Assembly (NCBI RefSeq): GCF_000745175.1
Contig: NZ_JQNI01000002.1
Span: 728,001 to 792,000 of the forward strand
Source: Deinococcus sp. YIM 77859
Lineage (GTDB): Bacteria > Deinococcota > Deinococci > Deinococcales > Deinococcaceae
Reading direction: 5' to 3'
DNA length: 64,000 bases
Below the pieces are notes generated by a model that saw only the letters and a list, made by a program, of their open reading frames with translations, searched no databases and was not told the DNA's origin. A program made the position numbers and the translations under genes. Shown here one piece after another: positions 24,526 to 45,244 of the stretch. Each line of letters starts with the position of its first letter. Position 1 is the first letter of the stretch.

Positions 24526-26232
24526 ATGACCAGCTCTCCAGCCAACGTGGAACCAAGCTTCTGGCACAGGCTGCTTGACCGGCAACTGACCCGCCGGGGA
24601 GCACTGGGCACCGTTGCAGCAACCGCTGCGGGCCTCACCCTGCCGGTCACCTTCAGCGGGGCGCAGGCTGCGGCGAATAACGGCGGCCCAGTCAGCACCG
24701 ACCCCCGGGCTGTCAGCCCCCGCACGCTGCCACCCTTCCGGCCAATCGAGGCGACGAACGCGGACACGCTGACCGTGCCGGAGCGGTACCGCTGGCAGAT
24801 TCTTGCACCCTGGGGAGAAGTCTTTACCGCAGACGGGCGGGAGATCGGCTTCAACCACGACTACGTTGGCTTCTTCCCCATCGATCTGCTGGAGGGTGGG
24901 CGCAGCAGCACCGACGCGCTCCTCACCATCAACCACGAGTACACCAACGCCCTCTTTGTGGGGGGCAACACCAGGGAACGTACCCGCGAGCAGATCGAGG
25001 CGGAGATGAGGGCCGTAGGGGTCAGCGTGGTTCGCGTCCGCAAGGAGGGCGGCGAGTGGAAGATCGTGCCCGACCCGCGAAACCGCCGCATCGACGCCTT
25101 CACCGAGATAGAGCTGACCGGGCCGGTGCGGGGCAGCACGGCCGTTAAGGGCGCCACGACGGTGAGGGGCACCGTGGGCAACTGCTCCGGCGGCCAGACG
25201 CCCTGGGGCACCCTGCTCACCTGTGAGGAGAACGTAGACGGGTACCAAAAGGCCTGGGCGGGCAGCGGTTATGACGCCCTGCACCAGGGCTGGGTCACCG
25301 AGATCGACCCCTTTGATCCCGCCTGGACGCCGAAAAAACGCACCGCGATGGGCCGCTTCCGGCATGAGAACGTGGCCGTGACGGTCGCCAGGGACGGACG
25401 GGTGGTGGGGTACATGGGGGACGACATGCAGGACGCTTGCGTGTACAAGTTTGTCAGCCGTGGCCGCTACAACCCCCAACACCGCAACGCCAACCGAACC
25501 CTTCTCGAGGACGGAGACTTGTACGTGGCCAACTTCGGGAACGGCAGCTGGATTCTTCTCGACTATGCCCGAAACAAGCAGTTGCAGGAGGCCAAGGACG
25601 CGAACGGCAAGCCGCTCTTCACGGGGCAGGCGGACGTTCTGGCCGATGCCCGTGCCGCTGCCCTCGCGGTGGGCGGAACCCCAGTAGACCGCCCCGAGGA
25701 CATCGAGATTCATCCCCGCACCGGTGAGGTGTACGTGGCCCTCACGAACAACAGCAAACACGGCAACTACTTCGGACAGATCATCCGTCTTCGCGAGGAT
25801 GGGGACGACTGGACCGCCACGAAGTTCCTGTGGGAGGTGTTCGCCGTGGGCGGTCCGCAAAGCGGCTTTGCCAGCCCCGACAACCTGGTGTTTGACCCGT
25901 ACGGCAACCTCTGGATGGTGACCGACAACAGCGACCTGAGCACCAACCCCATCAAAGCCTTTCACGGCAACAACGCCATGTTCTTCTTTCCCACCGAGGG
26001 GCCCCACGCGGGCCGCGCCTACCGCTTCGCCGTCGGGCCGGTGGACGCCGAGATGACCGGGCCGGTGTGGTCCCCCGATGGCAAGACCCTGTTTCTCGCG
26101 ATCCAGCACCCCGGCGAAGACAGCGAGAGCCTAGACAAGCTCACCAGTTCCTTCGCCGCGAAGCCCGGCACCCGTATTCCCCGCCCCACCCTGGTCGCCA
26201 TCGAGGGCTTTCCCGGCTGGAGGAATGCATGA
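24526..26232 (+). CDS. PhoX family (DUF839) phosphatase, Tat-exported
   Basis: A 568-residue secreted phosphatase-like protein. The N-terminus has a twin-arginine signal (LTRRGALGTVAATAAGLT, about 22-39). The PhoX fold shows NHEYTNALF, NCSGGQTPWGTLLTCEENVDG (given in part), GRFRHENVAV, DDMQDACVYKF and SPDNLVFDPYGNLWMVTDN (in part). PhoX enzymes use Ca and Fe to release phosphate from esters outside the cytoplasmic membrane. ATG 24526 is set by CACTGT ending exactly 7 nt before it. Its stop overlaps the ATG of a 108-residue gene. Confidence 0.88.
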   Translation: MTSSPANVEPSFWHRLLDRQLTRRGALGTVAATAAGLTLPVTFSGAQAAANNGGPVSTDPRAVSPRTLPPFRPIEATNADTLTVPERYRWQILAPWGEVFTADGREIGFNHDYVGFFPIDLLEGGRSSTDALLTINHEYTNALFVGGNTRERTREQIEAEMRAVGVSVVRVRKEGGEWKIVPDPRNRRIDAFTEIELTGPVRGSTAVKGATTVRGTVGNCSGGQTPWGTLLTCEENVDGYQKAWAGSGYDALHQGWVTEIDPFDPAWTPKKRTAMGRFRHENVAVTVARDGRVVGYMGDDMQDACVYKFVSRGRYNPQHRNANRTLLEDGDLYVANFGNGSWILLDYARNKQLQEAKDANGKPLFTGQADVLADARAAALAVGGTPVDRPEDIEIHPRTGEVYVALTNNSKHGNYFGQIIRLREDGDDWTATKFLWEVFAVGGPQSGFASPDNLVFDPYGNLWMVTDNSDLSTNPIKAFHGNNAMFFFPTEGPHAGRAYRFAVGPVDAEMTGPVWSPDGKTLFLAIQHPGEDSESLDKLTSSFAAKPGTRIPRPTLVAIEGFPGWRNA

Positions 26233-26555
26233 GCGCTCTGCCCGCACCCAAGGCTCCACCCATCGTGGGCCGCCCCGTTCTGCTGGAGTACGCGGCCATA
26301 GAGTTCCTCCATGAGGTCACCCGGCAAAAGCCCTGGCGGCGCGCGCGGTACGAGGCGCTGCTGATGGCCCTGGACGAGTTCCTGGGCGCTCCCGCCCCCC
26401 TTGCCGCCTATACCTCCCGCGCGGCGCGCGCGTGGCAACGCCAGCTTCCACCCCCCGCCCAGGAGGACGCCGCAGAGCTCCTCAGTGACTTTGAGACCTA
26501 CCTGAGCGACTGGGGTTGGTTGGAGAGCGCGCGCTCTTCGGCCGTCTGGCCGTAG
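26229..26555 (+). CDS. Uncharacterised protein translationally coupled to PhoX
   Basis: A 108-residue, all-helical soluble protein without signal peptide. I do not recognise the family. Its pattern (IEFLHEVTRQKPWRRARY, then LMALDEFLG) vaguely resembles the core-binding SAM-like domain of tyrosine recombinases, but no catalytic domain follows. The ATG overlaps the PhoX stop (ATGA), so the two are made together. It could be a partner or regulator of PhoX, or unrelated. Confidence 0.7.
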   Translation: MSALPAPKAPPIVGRPVLLEYAAIEFLHEVTRQKPWRRARYEALLMALDEFLGAPAPLAAYTSRAARAWQRQLPPPAQEDAAELLSDFETYLSDWGWLESARSSAVWP

Positions 26556-26564
26556 GGGGGCACA

Positions 26565-27326
<762 letters not shown>

Positions 27327-27406
27327 AACCCAGGAGGCTAGCACGCCTCCTTCCCCGAGCGCTGAGCCCAGATCACGGTCAGGCCGGGCGCGGTACGCTG
27401 CCGCGC

Positions 27407-28258
27407 ATGAAGGTTGTGATCAGTGTGGACATGGAGGGCGTGTGTGGCGTGTCGAGTTGGGTGCAGGTCAGCCCACCGGAGTTCGGGGGTCTGGTGAACG
27501 CGGCGGAGTACCAGGCGGCCCGCGAGCGGATGACGCGGGAAGCGGCGGCCGCCGCCGAGGGGGCTTTGGCGGGCGGCGCAACGGACGTGCTTGTGAACGA
27601 CGCACACGACACCATGCGGAACCTGCTGCCCGAGCTTCTCCCCGAGGGTGTTCGCTTCACCACCGGGAACGACAAGCCCCTCAGCATGGTGCAGGGCGTG
27701 CAGGAAGAGGGCGTCGGCGCGCTGCTGTTCGTGGGCTACCACGCTCGAGCGGGCAGCGTGCGCGGGCCGCTGGCACACACCTGGAACGGCTTTCTCCGCA
27801 ACGTCCGAATCGGTGGGCGCGATACGGGTGAGTACGGCCTCAACGCGCTCGTTGCCGGGCACTACGGCGTACCGGTCGTCTTTGCTTCGGGGGATGACGT
27901 GGCCCTGGCCGAGATTGCGGACGAACTGGGCGAACAGGTGGTGTGCGTAGCGGTCAAGGAAGGCCTGAGCAGCTACGCCGCCCTGCACCTGCACCCGCGC
28001 GAGGCGCAGCGGCGAATTCGCGCGGGTGCCGAGAAAGCTGTGCGCGCTGCCTCCGCGGGCAAGCCGTACAAAACCGACTGGCCTGCCCGGGTAGAACTGA
28101 CCTTTGACCACCAGGCCCGTGCCGACCAGTGCGAGCGGGTGCCCGGCGTGGAGCGGGTGGACAGCGTCACTGTGGCCTACAGCAGTCCTGACGCCCTGCA
28201 CCTCTTCCAGACCTTCCGCCTGCTGGCGAAGGTGGCCGAGGTGCGGCTGGAAGGGTAA
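27407..28258 (+). CDS. D-aminopeptidase DppA-like (M55)
   Basis: A 283-residue zinc peptidase of family M55, which cleaves D-Ala dipeptides and related D-amino acid peptides, probably recycled from peptidoglycan. Metal ligands D8 and E10 are in SVDMEGV, with the conserved NDAHDTM and FVGYHARAG histidine segments. ATG 27407 is leaderless: TACGCT ends exactly 7 nt before it. No peptide transporter genes adjoin, unlike the dpp operon of Bacillus. Confidence 0.9.
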   Translation: MKVVISVDMEGVCGVSSWVQVSPPEFGGLVNAAEYQAARERMTREAAAAAEGALAGGATDVLVNDAHDTMRNLLPELLPEGVRFTTGNDKPLSMVQGVQEEGVGALLFVGYHARAGSVRGPLAHTWNGFLRNVRIGGRDTGEYGLNALVAGHYGVPVVFASGDDVALAEIADELGEQVVCVAVKEGLSSYAALHLHPREAQRRIRAGAEKAVRAASAGKPYKTDWPARVELTFDHQARADQCERVPGVERVDSVTVAYSSPDALHLFQTFRLLAKVAEVRLEG

Positions 28259-28265
28259 GCGGCCG

Positions 28266-28663
28266 TCAGTTCAGCGCGGTCAGCAGGCGCTCCACCTCGG
28301 CCTGCCACGCCTCCGCATCCTCACGGTTTGCCCAGAGGTCGGGGAGTTCGCTGTCGGGGCCGAGAACGCGGGTGACGGCGGCACGGGCCAGCTCGCGGAG
28401 GGGTTGCAGTTCCGCCGGGTTGACGCTCGCGAGCCAGGTCCGCAGCGGCGCGTTCGTGATCCCGGCCATCTCCCCCGTCAGCGCGGCGGCGAGGATTTCG
28501 GCCGCGGCAAGCACGCGGTGCCCTTCTTCGGCGGCCAAGAAGTCGGTATCGGGGTCGAGGGCCACGTCGAAGGCTTCGGCAAGGGCAAAGGCGCCGTCTT
28601 CCACGACCTCCTGCGCAAAGGCCGCGCCCACCTCATTCTCAAAACTGCCGGTTCCCCAGACGT

Positions 28664-28667
<4 letters not shown>
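28266..28667 (-). CDS. DUF4259 protein
   Basis: A 133-residue protein with the typical DUF4259 start [18 protein letters not shown] and a helical body. The family function is unknown. Its ATG (28667) overlaps the stop of ispG as ATGA, so it is translated after IspG. A longer in-frame extension into ispG is rejected for that reason. Confidence 0.82.
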
Positions 28668-29893
<1,226 letters not shown>

Positions 29894-29987
29894 ACCCGGT
29901 CAGTCTACGCGCCGTCCGCCGAGACGTTCGGGGCGAGCGTCACGGGCACACCTCCAGCCCCCGAACAGCTTGCTACACTCCCCTTAC

Positions 29988-30371
<384 letters not shown>

Positions 30372-30432
30372 GCGCCACCCACCCGGTTGGCCAGCCTCGA
30401 CGCTTCCTCCTGAGGCGGGTCCATTCGCGCAC

Positions 30433-30894
30433 CTACAGCACCTGGAACACCAACCCAGCGACCCCTATTCCCAGCAGCGTGCCCACCAACACCTCCAGAT
30501 AGGTGTGACCGAGCAGCACCCGTAGGGGCTGAGGCGCAAAGCCCTCGCGGACGACGGTACGGAGTTCCTCGACCAGCTCGTTGAGGAGACGGGCCTGCAT
30601 TCCGCTGGAGTGGCGGACGCCCGTGGCGTCGTACATGACGATCAGGGCAAAGACGGCGCTGACAGCAAAAAGGGGGCTGCCCAAGCCCTGGGTCAGGGCA
30701 ACACCGGTGGTCAGGGCGGCCACCATCGCCGAGTGGCTGCTGGGCATGCCCCCAGTTTCCATAAAGGCGGCGGGACGCCAGCGGCCCTCCATGAGAAGGA
30801 TCAGCAACACTTTCAGAACCTGAGCGCTGGTCGAGGCGAACACGGCGGTCCACAGCCAGCGGTTCCCAAGCAGGTCTTCGAGCGGGGTATTCAC
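30433..30894 (-). CDS. DUF212 (divergent PAP2-like) membrane protein
   Basis: A 153-residue membrane protein with four hydrophobic segments. It carries GGMPSSHSAMVAAL, the phosphatase-like motif of the divergent PAP2 family, and DATGVRHSSGMQARLLNEL. Some relatives are annotated acid phosphatase/vanadium haloperoxidase-related; activity is unproven. It starts at GTG 30894, 13 nt after folD, as the last gene of a nusB-folD run; TAGCCT upstream could add a promoter. Confidence 0.85.
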   Translation of the reverse strand: MNTPLEDLLGNRWLWTAVFASTSAQVLKVLLILLMEGRWRPAAFMETGGMPSSHSAMVAALTTGVALTQGLGSPLFAVSAVFALIVMYDATGVRHSSGMQARLLNELVEELRTVVREGFAPQPLRVLLGHTYLEVLVGTLLGIGVAGLVFQVL

Positions 30895-30907
30895 GGTGCG
30901 AGGGAGG

Positions 30908-32247
<1,340 letters not shown>

Positions 32248-32317
32248 AGAACCTCCGGAAAGGCCTTGACCGAACGGAGCGAGGAGATCACCCCACCAAG
32301 GTGAAACGCGCGCCGGG

Positions 32318-32659
32318 TCAACTGGCCGCTCCCTTCGGCAGAACCACGCCGAGCACGGTCACATTCACGGCCTTGACCTTCAGACCGGTCATCAGCTCGA
32401 CGTTCTCGCACACTGCCCGCTGCGCCTGTTGGGCGAGCTGCACCAGGCTGCGCCCGTACTCCACATTCAAGCCGACCTCGATACTGACGGTCTGCCCCTC
32501 GCGCGTCACCTTCAGCGCGCGGGGACGGCGCGGCCCGCCCTGCTGACGCAGCACCTCCCCCACCTTCAGGGGGGCCGCTGCCACCTCGATGCCCTCGATG
32601 CCTTCCAGCGTCGTGGCGGTAATGTCCGTCAGGACGCTCTTGCTGATCTCCACATCCAT
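32318..32659 (-). CDS. Asp23/Gls24 family envelope stress protein
   Basis: A 113-residue protein of the Asp23/YloU family, which helps with alkaline or envelope stress. Features: [28 protein letters not shown] [15 protein letters not shown] and [16 protein letters not shown] 32659 is chosen since GGAGG sits 8 nt upstream; the in-frame ATG at 32683 lies before that site. As in many bacteria it precedes nusB. Confidence 0.9.
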   Translation of the reverse strand: MDVEISKSVLTDITATTLEGIEGIEVAAAPLKVGEVLRQQGGPRRPRALKVTREGQTVSIEVGLNVEYGRSLVQLAQQAQRAVCENVELMTGLKVKAVNVTVLGVVLPKGAAS

Positions 32660-32787
32660 GGTTCTCGCCTCCGGGAGGGCCACCTCGCTGGGCCCGCAGT
32701 GGGAGACAGTGTAGCGGGCTGGCTTGGCCGCAAGTGCTCGTCGGCCGTGTTGGATGAAAAAAGCGCCCCTAAAGCCGCCAGCACAGG

Positions 32788-34881
<2,094 letters not shown>

Positions 34882-35042
34882 TCAGGCACGAGCGGAATGA
34901 GGGCGGCACGTCAGCTTCGGGTCACCGGTCGCCGCTATGATCAAGGTTGCGTGAAGGAAGTGTGGAGGGTTCCCCCGGTACCTTTCTCATCCACATCAGC
35001 CGGGAATCATGGTGCAGGGGTCTAGACACCTGGCGATTTCCG

Positions 35043-35048
35043 TATACT
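35043..35048 (+). promoter_or_regulatory. -10 box TATACT of the BMP-family gene
   Basis: TATACT stands 65 nt before the ATG at 35114, giving a leader of about 60 nt that ends in GGAGG (35104-35108). A TAGACA at 35023-35028 could act as -35 but the 14-bp spacing is short. Confidence 0.5.
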
Positions 35049-35113
35049 CTGTCCTGGGTTTTCACGCTCCCCGAATTCAGCGCAACAGCACTGCCACTCC
35101 ACCGGAGGAAGAC

Positions 35114-36226
<1,113 letters not shown>

Positions 36227-36241
36227 CCCGAACTTCGAGGC

Positions 36242-36270
36242 AAGGCGGCCCCAACGGGTCGCCTTTCTTG
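36242..36270 (+). terminator. Rho-independent terminator
   Basis: AAGGCGGCCC (36242-36251) pairs with GGGTCGCCTT (36256-36265), 10 bp with one G-T pair, loop CAAC, followed by TCTTGTTT. It lies 15 nt after the BMP-family stop. Confidence 0.85.
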
Positions 36271-36336
36271 TTTCAACCGCGACCCGCGCCCGGCCCAGCA
36301 GGCATGATGATGGGCAGAGCAACTTCCGGAGCGTAT

Positions 36337-37453
<1,117 letters not shown>

Positions 37454-37467
<14 letters not shown>

Positions 37468-38512
37468 GCAGAGCTTCGAGACCGTCTTCGGCCACGCGCC
37501 GGAGGCGACCGCGTCCGCCCCAGGCCGGGTCAACCTGCTGGGTGAACACACCGACTACCAGGGTGGGCTGGTGCTGCCCACGGCCATTCCCCAGCAGACC
37601 ACCGCCACGCTGGCACGCAACGGCACCGGGGAACACCGGGTCTACAGCGCCGACCTTGACGAGCAGGCGAGCTTCCCGGTGGGCGAGAATGCCCCGAGCG
37701 GCTTCGCGCGGTACGTGGCGGGCGCGCTGGCGCTGGGCGGCGCGCGGGAGGGCCTGGACGTGTTCGTCACAAGCGACGTGCCGATGGGCGCGGGCTTATC
37801 GAGCAGCGCGGCCCTGGAGGTGGCCACCCTGCGGGCTCTGCGCGCGCTGGGGGTGCTGCACGCCGACGACGAGCAGATTGCCCTCTTGGCGCAGCGGGTC
37901 GAACACGAGTTCGTGGGCGTGCAGTCAGGAATCATGGACCAGATGGCGAGCAGCTTCGCGGACCCGGCCCATATGCTGTTTCTGGACACCCGCAGCCTGG
38001 AGCGCCGCACCCTGCCCCTTCCAGCGGGGGCGGAGGTGCTTGTGATCGACTCGGGTGTGCCGCGCAAGCTGGCCGAGTCTGGGTACAACGAGCGCCGTGC
38101 CCAGGTGGAGGAAGCCGCCCGGCGGCTAGGCGTGCACGAACTGCGGGACGTGACGGACCCGGCGGCGGTGGAGGCGCTGCCCTCACCGCTGCGCGAGCGA
38201 GCGCGACACGTGGTGACCGAGAACAAGCGGGTACAGGAAGCCGTGCAGCCCGGCGTGACGGCACAGCGGTTCGGCGAGCTGATGAACGCTTCGCACACCA
38301 GCCTGCGCGACGACTACGCGGTCTCTCATCCCAGGGTGGACGAGTTGGTGAGCCTGCTGCAGGCCCATCCAGACGTGTTTGGCGCTCGGGTGACCGGCGC
38401 GGGCTTCGGCGGAGCCGTGGTGGCGCTTGTGCGGGAGGGACAGGCCAGGGCCGTCGCGGCTGCTACGCTCGCCCGGTACAGCGGGCCGGGCCGCCGAGTG
38501 GTGCCGGGATAG
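37454..38512 (+). CDS. galK: Galactokinase
   Basis: GHMP kinase making galactose 1-phosphate. The 352-residue protein has the galactokinase signature [15 protein letters not shown] (about 24-38), the ATP-binding loop [15 protein letters not shown] (about 111-125), [10 protein letters not shown] with the catalytic Asp, and the C-terminal [11 protein letters not shown]. It starts with GTG 37454 inside the end of galT. Galactose mutarotase or epimerase genes are not in the window. Confidence 0.94.
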
Positions 38513-38549
38513 CTCGCCCAAAGTGTTCCGCAGCAGGCCCCGTGGGTGT

Positions 38550-38555
38550 TAGAAT
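38550..38555 (+). promoter_or_regulatory. -10 box TAGAAT upstream of uvrA
   Basis: TAGAAT lies 38 nt after galK. If used, transcription starts near 38562 and the palindrome at 38588-38604 falls in the leader. A second candidate, TAACAT at 38602-38607, overlaps the palindrome. Confidence 0.4.
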
Positions 38556-38587
38556 GCTCCGTTTCTGGGCGAAGGGCAAGCCTGCCC

Positions 38588-38604
38588 TTACGCACTTGGC
38601 GTAA
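38588..38604. promoter_or_regulatory. RDRM-like 17-bp palindrome (DdrO operator candidate)
   Basis: TTACGC-ACTTG-GCGTAA is a perfect 6-bp inverted repeat with a 5-bp centre. This is the geometry of the Deinococcus radiation/desiccation response motif TTATGTCATTGACATAA, with 11 of 17 identical positions; the four arm differences are symmetric transitions. RDRM is the operator of DdrO, cleaved by IrrE/PprI after DNA damage, and uvrA is a known member of the predicted regulon. Confidence 0.6.
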
Positions 38605-38668
38605 CATCTCGCGGCGGTCAGCGCGGCTCTTCGGGCGCTGTGACTGCCACCTCCAAGGAGCATCTGTC

Positions 38669-41655
<2,987 letters not shown>

Positions 41656-41659
<4 letters not shown>

Positions 41660-42282
41660 CCCATGCGGCCTCCTCCCGCCCAGCAGAGCACGCCTCACCC
41701 CTTTGGACGCTGTTGCGGCTGCTGGGCGGCTGGGCGGTGCTTGGCCTGCTGGCCTATCTGCTGTGGACGCTGCCCGAGTGGCGTCCGCTGCTCTTTGCCT
41801 GGGTGCTGCTGAGCGTCCTGGCTGACGAGTTCGGTGGGTGGTTCGGGTATACCGCGGCGCTTCTGGGAGGGCTGCCCTTTTTCGCAGCTGGGGGCGGGGC
41901 GGCGGAGTGGACGGTGATTGTGCCGCTGGTGGGCGGGGCGCTGCTGGCGCTGCTGCTGGTCAAGCATTCGGGGGGAGCCTTTGTGTTGCCCTTTGCCGCC
42001 GCGATGTTCGCGCTGCCGCTGCTGGCCCTGGCCCGCTTCGGGACCAAGCTCGACCCGGGCTTGACGTTGCCTGCGAACGCGGCTTTTCAGCGCACGGCCC
42101 TGACCGCGATGCTGGTGGGCGTCGCATTCAGCTTCGTGCGGCAGCTGAGCGGGGTGGCGTGGCGGTACCGCGCCCGCAGACGCGCAGCTCGGGCCGCTGC
42201 GGTGGCCACGCCGGAACACCAGGCGAACGAGACACCTCCTGCCCAGCCGCGGGCCCAGAAGACGTCCGGCCCTCAGCCCTGA
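41656..42282 (+). CDS. Uncharacterised membrane protein coupled to uvrA
   Basis: A 208-residue protein with five or so hydrophobic segments (about 20-45, 47-62, 65-80, 84-120, 148-162) and a basic, Ala/Pro-rich cytoplasmic tail. No family recognised. It starts with GTG 41656, overlapping the uvrA stop as GTGA, so it is translated with UvrA. Whether it shares UvrA's induction is open. Confidence 0.75.
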
Positions 42283-42340
42283 ACCTTTTCCCTTCCGGGT
42301 CATTCGCCCGCCCCCTGTTCTGAGAGGGGCGTTACACTTG

Positions 42341-43063
<723 letters not shown>

Positions 43064-43077
<14 letters not shown>

Positions 43078-43501
43078 CCGCCTGTACCTGGCCTGGGTGG
43101 TCGCTCTGGTCGCCACCCTGGGCAGCCTGTACTTCAGCGAGGCGCGCGGCTTTCGCCCCTGCGTCCTGTGTTGGTACCAGCGCGTCATGATGTACCCGCT
43201 GGCCATCATCCTGGGGGGAGCAGCTCTGCGGGGTGACCTGGCCGTGCGGAGCTACGTTCTGCCGCTGGCCGGGATCGGCTGGCTGGTGGCCCTGTACCAG
43301 AACCTCGAAACCTGGGGCCTTGTGCCCACGCTGCGGGCCTGCACCGTCGACCCCGCCAGTTCCTGCGGCATTCCCTGGCCCATCTGGGGAACCGGGAGCC
43401 TCGCGCCGCTCAACACGGTCATCACCATTCCTGTCCTGAGCATGGTCGCGTTCACGCTGATCATCGGGCTGCTGAGCTGGCGTCGGGAACGGCCGATGTA
43501 G
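43064..43501 (+). CDS. DsbB/BdbC-like disulfide bond formation protein
   Basis: A 145-residue quinone-linked membrane protein with four helices that reoxidises the DsbA-like partner. It has [15 protein letters not shown] (Cys pair, about 33-36) and the second periplasmic Cys pair in [16 protein letters not shown] (about 92-101). ATG 43064 lies inside the end of the BdbD-like gene. Confidence 0.93.
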
Positions 43502-43520
43502 GGAACAGCAAGACCAGCGG

Positions 43521-43536
43521 CCGCCAGCGTTGGCGG
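43521..43536. terminator. Hairpin between convergent genes
   Basis: CCGCCA and TGGCGG pair over a GCGT loop in the 63-nt gap between the DsbB-like and SDR genes. There is no T-run, so termination is only a guess. Confidence 0.3.
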
Positions 43537-43564
43537 TCCTGTTGGCTGAATGCTGACCGCTTCC

Positions 43565-44365
43565 CTACACCGGTCTTCCGGCCATCATAAAACTCGCCGT
43601 CATGCCGCCGTCTACGGGCACGATCGCACCCGTCACAAAACTGGCTTCCGGGCTGCCCAGAAAGTAGACCGCCTGCGCGACCTCGCGGGGCTCGCCCAGG
43701 CGGCGCAGGGCGTGGAGGTCCTCGTAGTCGCGGCGGGTCTGGTCCGGGTTTTGGCTCTCCGCGATCGCCGTCAAGACCGCCTCGGTGGCGATGGCACCCG
43801 GCGCGACGGCATTGACGCGGATGCCGCGCGGGGCAAGGTCAAGGGCCATCGCACGGGTGAGGTTCACAAGGCCGCCCTTGCTCGCGTTGTAGGCCACGTT
43901 GCCCTGCTCGGCGAACAGGCCCTGCACACTGGCGATATTGACCACGGCGCCGCCCGGCGGGATCAGCTCGACCAGGGCGCGAGTCAGCAGCAGCGGCGCG
44001 GTGAGGTTGACGGCCAGCGTTCGGCTCCAACCGCGTTCGCTGACCTCCAGCACCCCACCGCGTGCGTCCTGGTAGGCGGCGTTATTCACCAGAACGCTCA
44101 CACCGCCCAGGTCGCGTGCGGCCCGCAGGATACGCTCGCGACCAGCGGCGGAACTCACATCGGCCTTGACCCGCCCCTGCCCGGGCAGGACGGGCGGAAG
44201 GTTCTGGTCCACGCTGAGCACCGCATGGCCGCGCTCGGCATAGAGCTCGGCGATCGCCCGCCCGATGCCGCGGGCCGCACCCGTCACCACGACGACGCCG
44301 GGCGGGGCTGTACCGGCAGTGCTGTTCGGCCCGCGAGCCGCCTGGCCTCTGGTCTTGCGCGTCAT
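43565..44365 (-). CDS. Short-chain dehydrogenase/reductase (SDR)
   Basis: A 266-residue classical SDR with the NAD(P) motif TGAARGIG (about 29-36), NNAA, the catalytic Ser in NIASVQG and the YNASK motif (Tyr/Lys near 159-163), and a C-terminal PVDGGM. About 20 extra residues precede the Rossmann fold. Substrate not predictable. ATG 44365 follows CACACT by 5 nt. Confidence 0.9.
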   Translation of the reverse strand: MTRKTRGQAARGPNSTAGTAPPGVVVVTGAARGIGRAIAELYAERGHAVLSVDQNLPPVLPGQGRVKADVSSAAGRERILRAARDLGGVSVLVNNAAYQDARGGVLEVSERGWSRTLAVNLTAPLLLTRALVELIPPGGAVVNIASVQGLFAEQGNVAYNASKGGLVNLTRAMALDLAPRGIRVNAVAPGAIATEAVLTAIAESQNPDQTRRDYEDLHALRRLGEPREVAQAVYFLGSPEASFVTGAIVPVDGGMTASFMMAGRPV

Positions 44366-44465
44366 ACTTTAGTGTGCGCTGGATGAGCCCTCTCGCTGCG
44401 CCCCATAAAGGCCTGCTCAAGGCCCAGGCAGGGGGCATCGGCTCCCTGGCCGCTACCCTGGAGCG

Positions 44466-45137
44466 GTGATTGCGGAAGAACTGCTCAGCCCTGATCGTCT
44501 GCGTGGCGTGCTTCTCGACGTGGACGGCACGCTTGTCGACTCGAATGATGCCCACGCCTATGCCTGGCTGGAGGCGCTGCGTGAGGAGGGCTTCACCCGC
44601 ACCTTTGAGGAGGTGCGCCCCCTGATCGGCATGGGGGGTGACCAGCTTGTTCCCCGGCTCACCGGTGAAGACGGTGAGAGTGAGCGAGGAAAACGCCTGA
44701 CCCGCGGTTGGCTGAACCACTTCAAGCCCAGGATCCCGCAGTTGCAGGCCACACGAGGAGCCCGCGCCCTGGTGGAAGGCTTACAGGCACGCGGCCTGCG
44801 GGTGGTCCTGGCGACGAGCGGCGAGGCGGACATCGTGGATGGGCTGCTGAAGCGGGCCCACCTCGAGGACCTGAACCTCGACCGCGTGAGCAGCAGCGAG
44901 GTGGAGAGCAGCAAGCCGGCCCCCGACCTGATTCAGGCAGGCCTGAAGAAACTGGGCCTGCCTGCCGAAGCGGCCTTGATGGTCGGTGACACGCCCTACG
45001 ATGCCGAGGCCGCGCGCAAGGCCGGGGTACCCTATGTCCTGCTGCGCTGCGGCGGCAACACGGGGCTAGAGGAACACGGGCCGACGCTGGACGACCCGCA
45101 GGCGCTGCTGGAGGCGCTTGAAAAGGCCTCTGCCTAA
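44466..45137 (+). CDS. HAD superfamily hydrolase (phosphatase-like)
   Basis: A 223-residue HAD-IA enzyme. Motif I is [10 protein letters not shown] (about 18-27), motif II is the Ser/Thr in LATSGEAD, motif III Lys is in SSKPAPDL and motif IV is [12 protein letters not shown]. The cap is helical. It resembles phosphoglycolate or sugar-phosphate phosphatases. GTG 44466 follows TACCCT (44454-44459) by 6 nt, a leaderless start. Confidence 0.9.
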   Translation: MIAEELLSPDRLRGVLLDVDGTLVDSNDAHAYAWLEALREEGFTRTFEEVRPLIGMGGDQLVPRLTGEDGESERGKRLTRGWLNHFKPRIPQLQATRGARALVEGLQARGLRVVLATSGEADIVDGLLKRAHLEDLNLDRVSSSEVESSKPAPDLIQAGLKKLGLPAEAALMVGDTPYDAEAARKAGVPYVLLRCGGNTGLEEHGPTLDDPQALLEALEKASA

Positions 45138-45244
45138 CCCCGTTCTCGCGCGGCTCACGCAGAAGCCCAAAGCCAAGCGCGACGCACAGGCCTACCACTC
45201 CTCACGCCCAAGCGGAAAGACGATGGACGCGAGGCCACCCAGAT

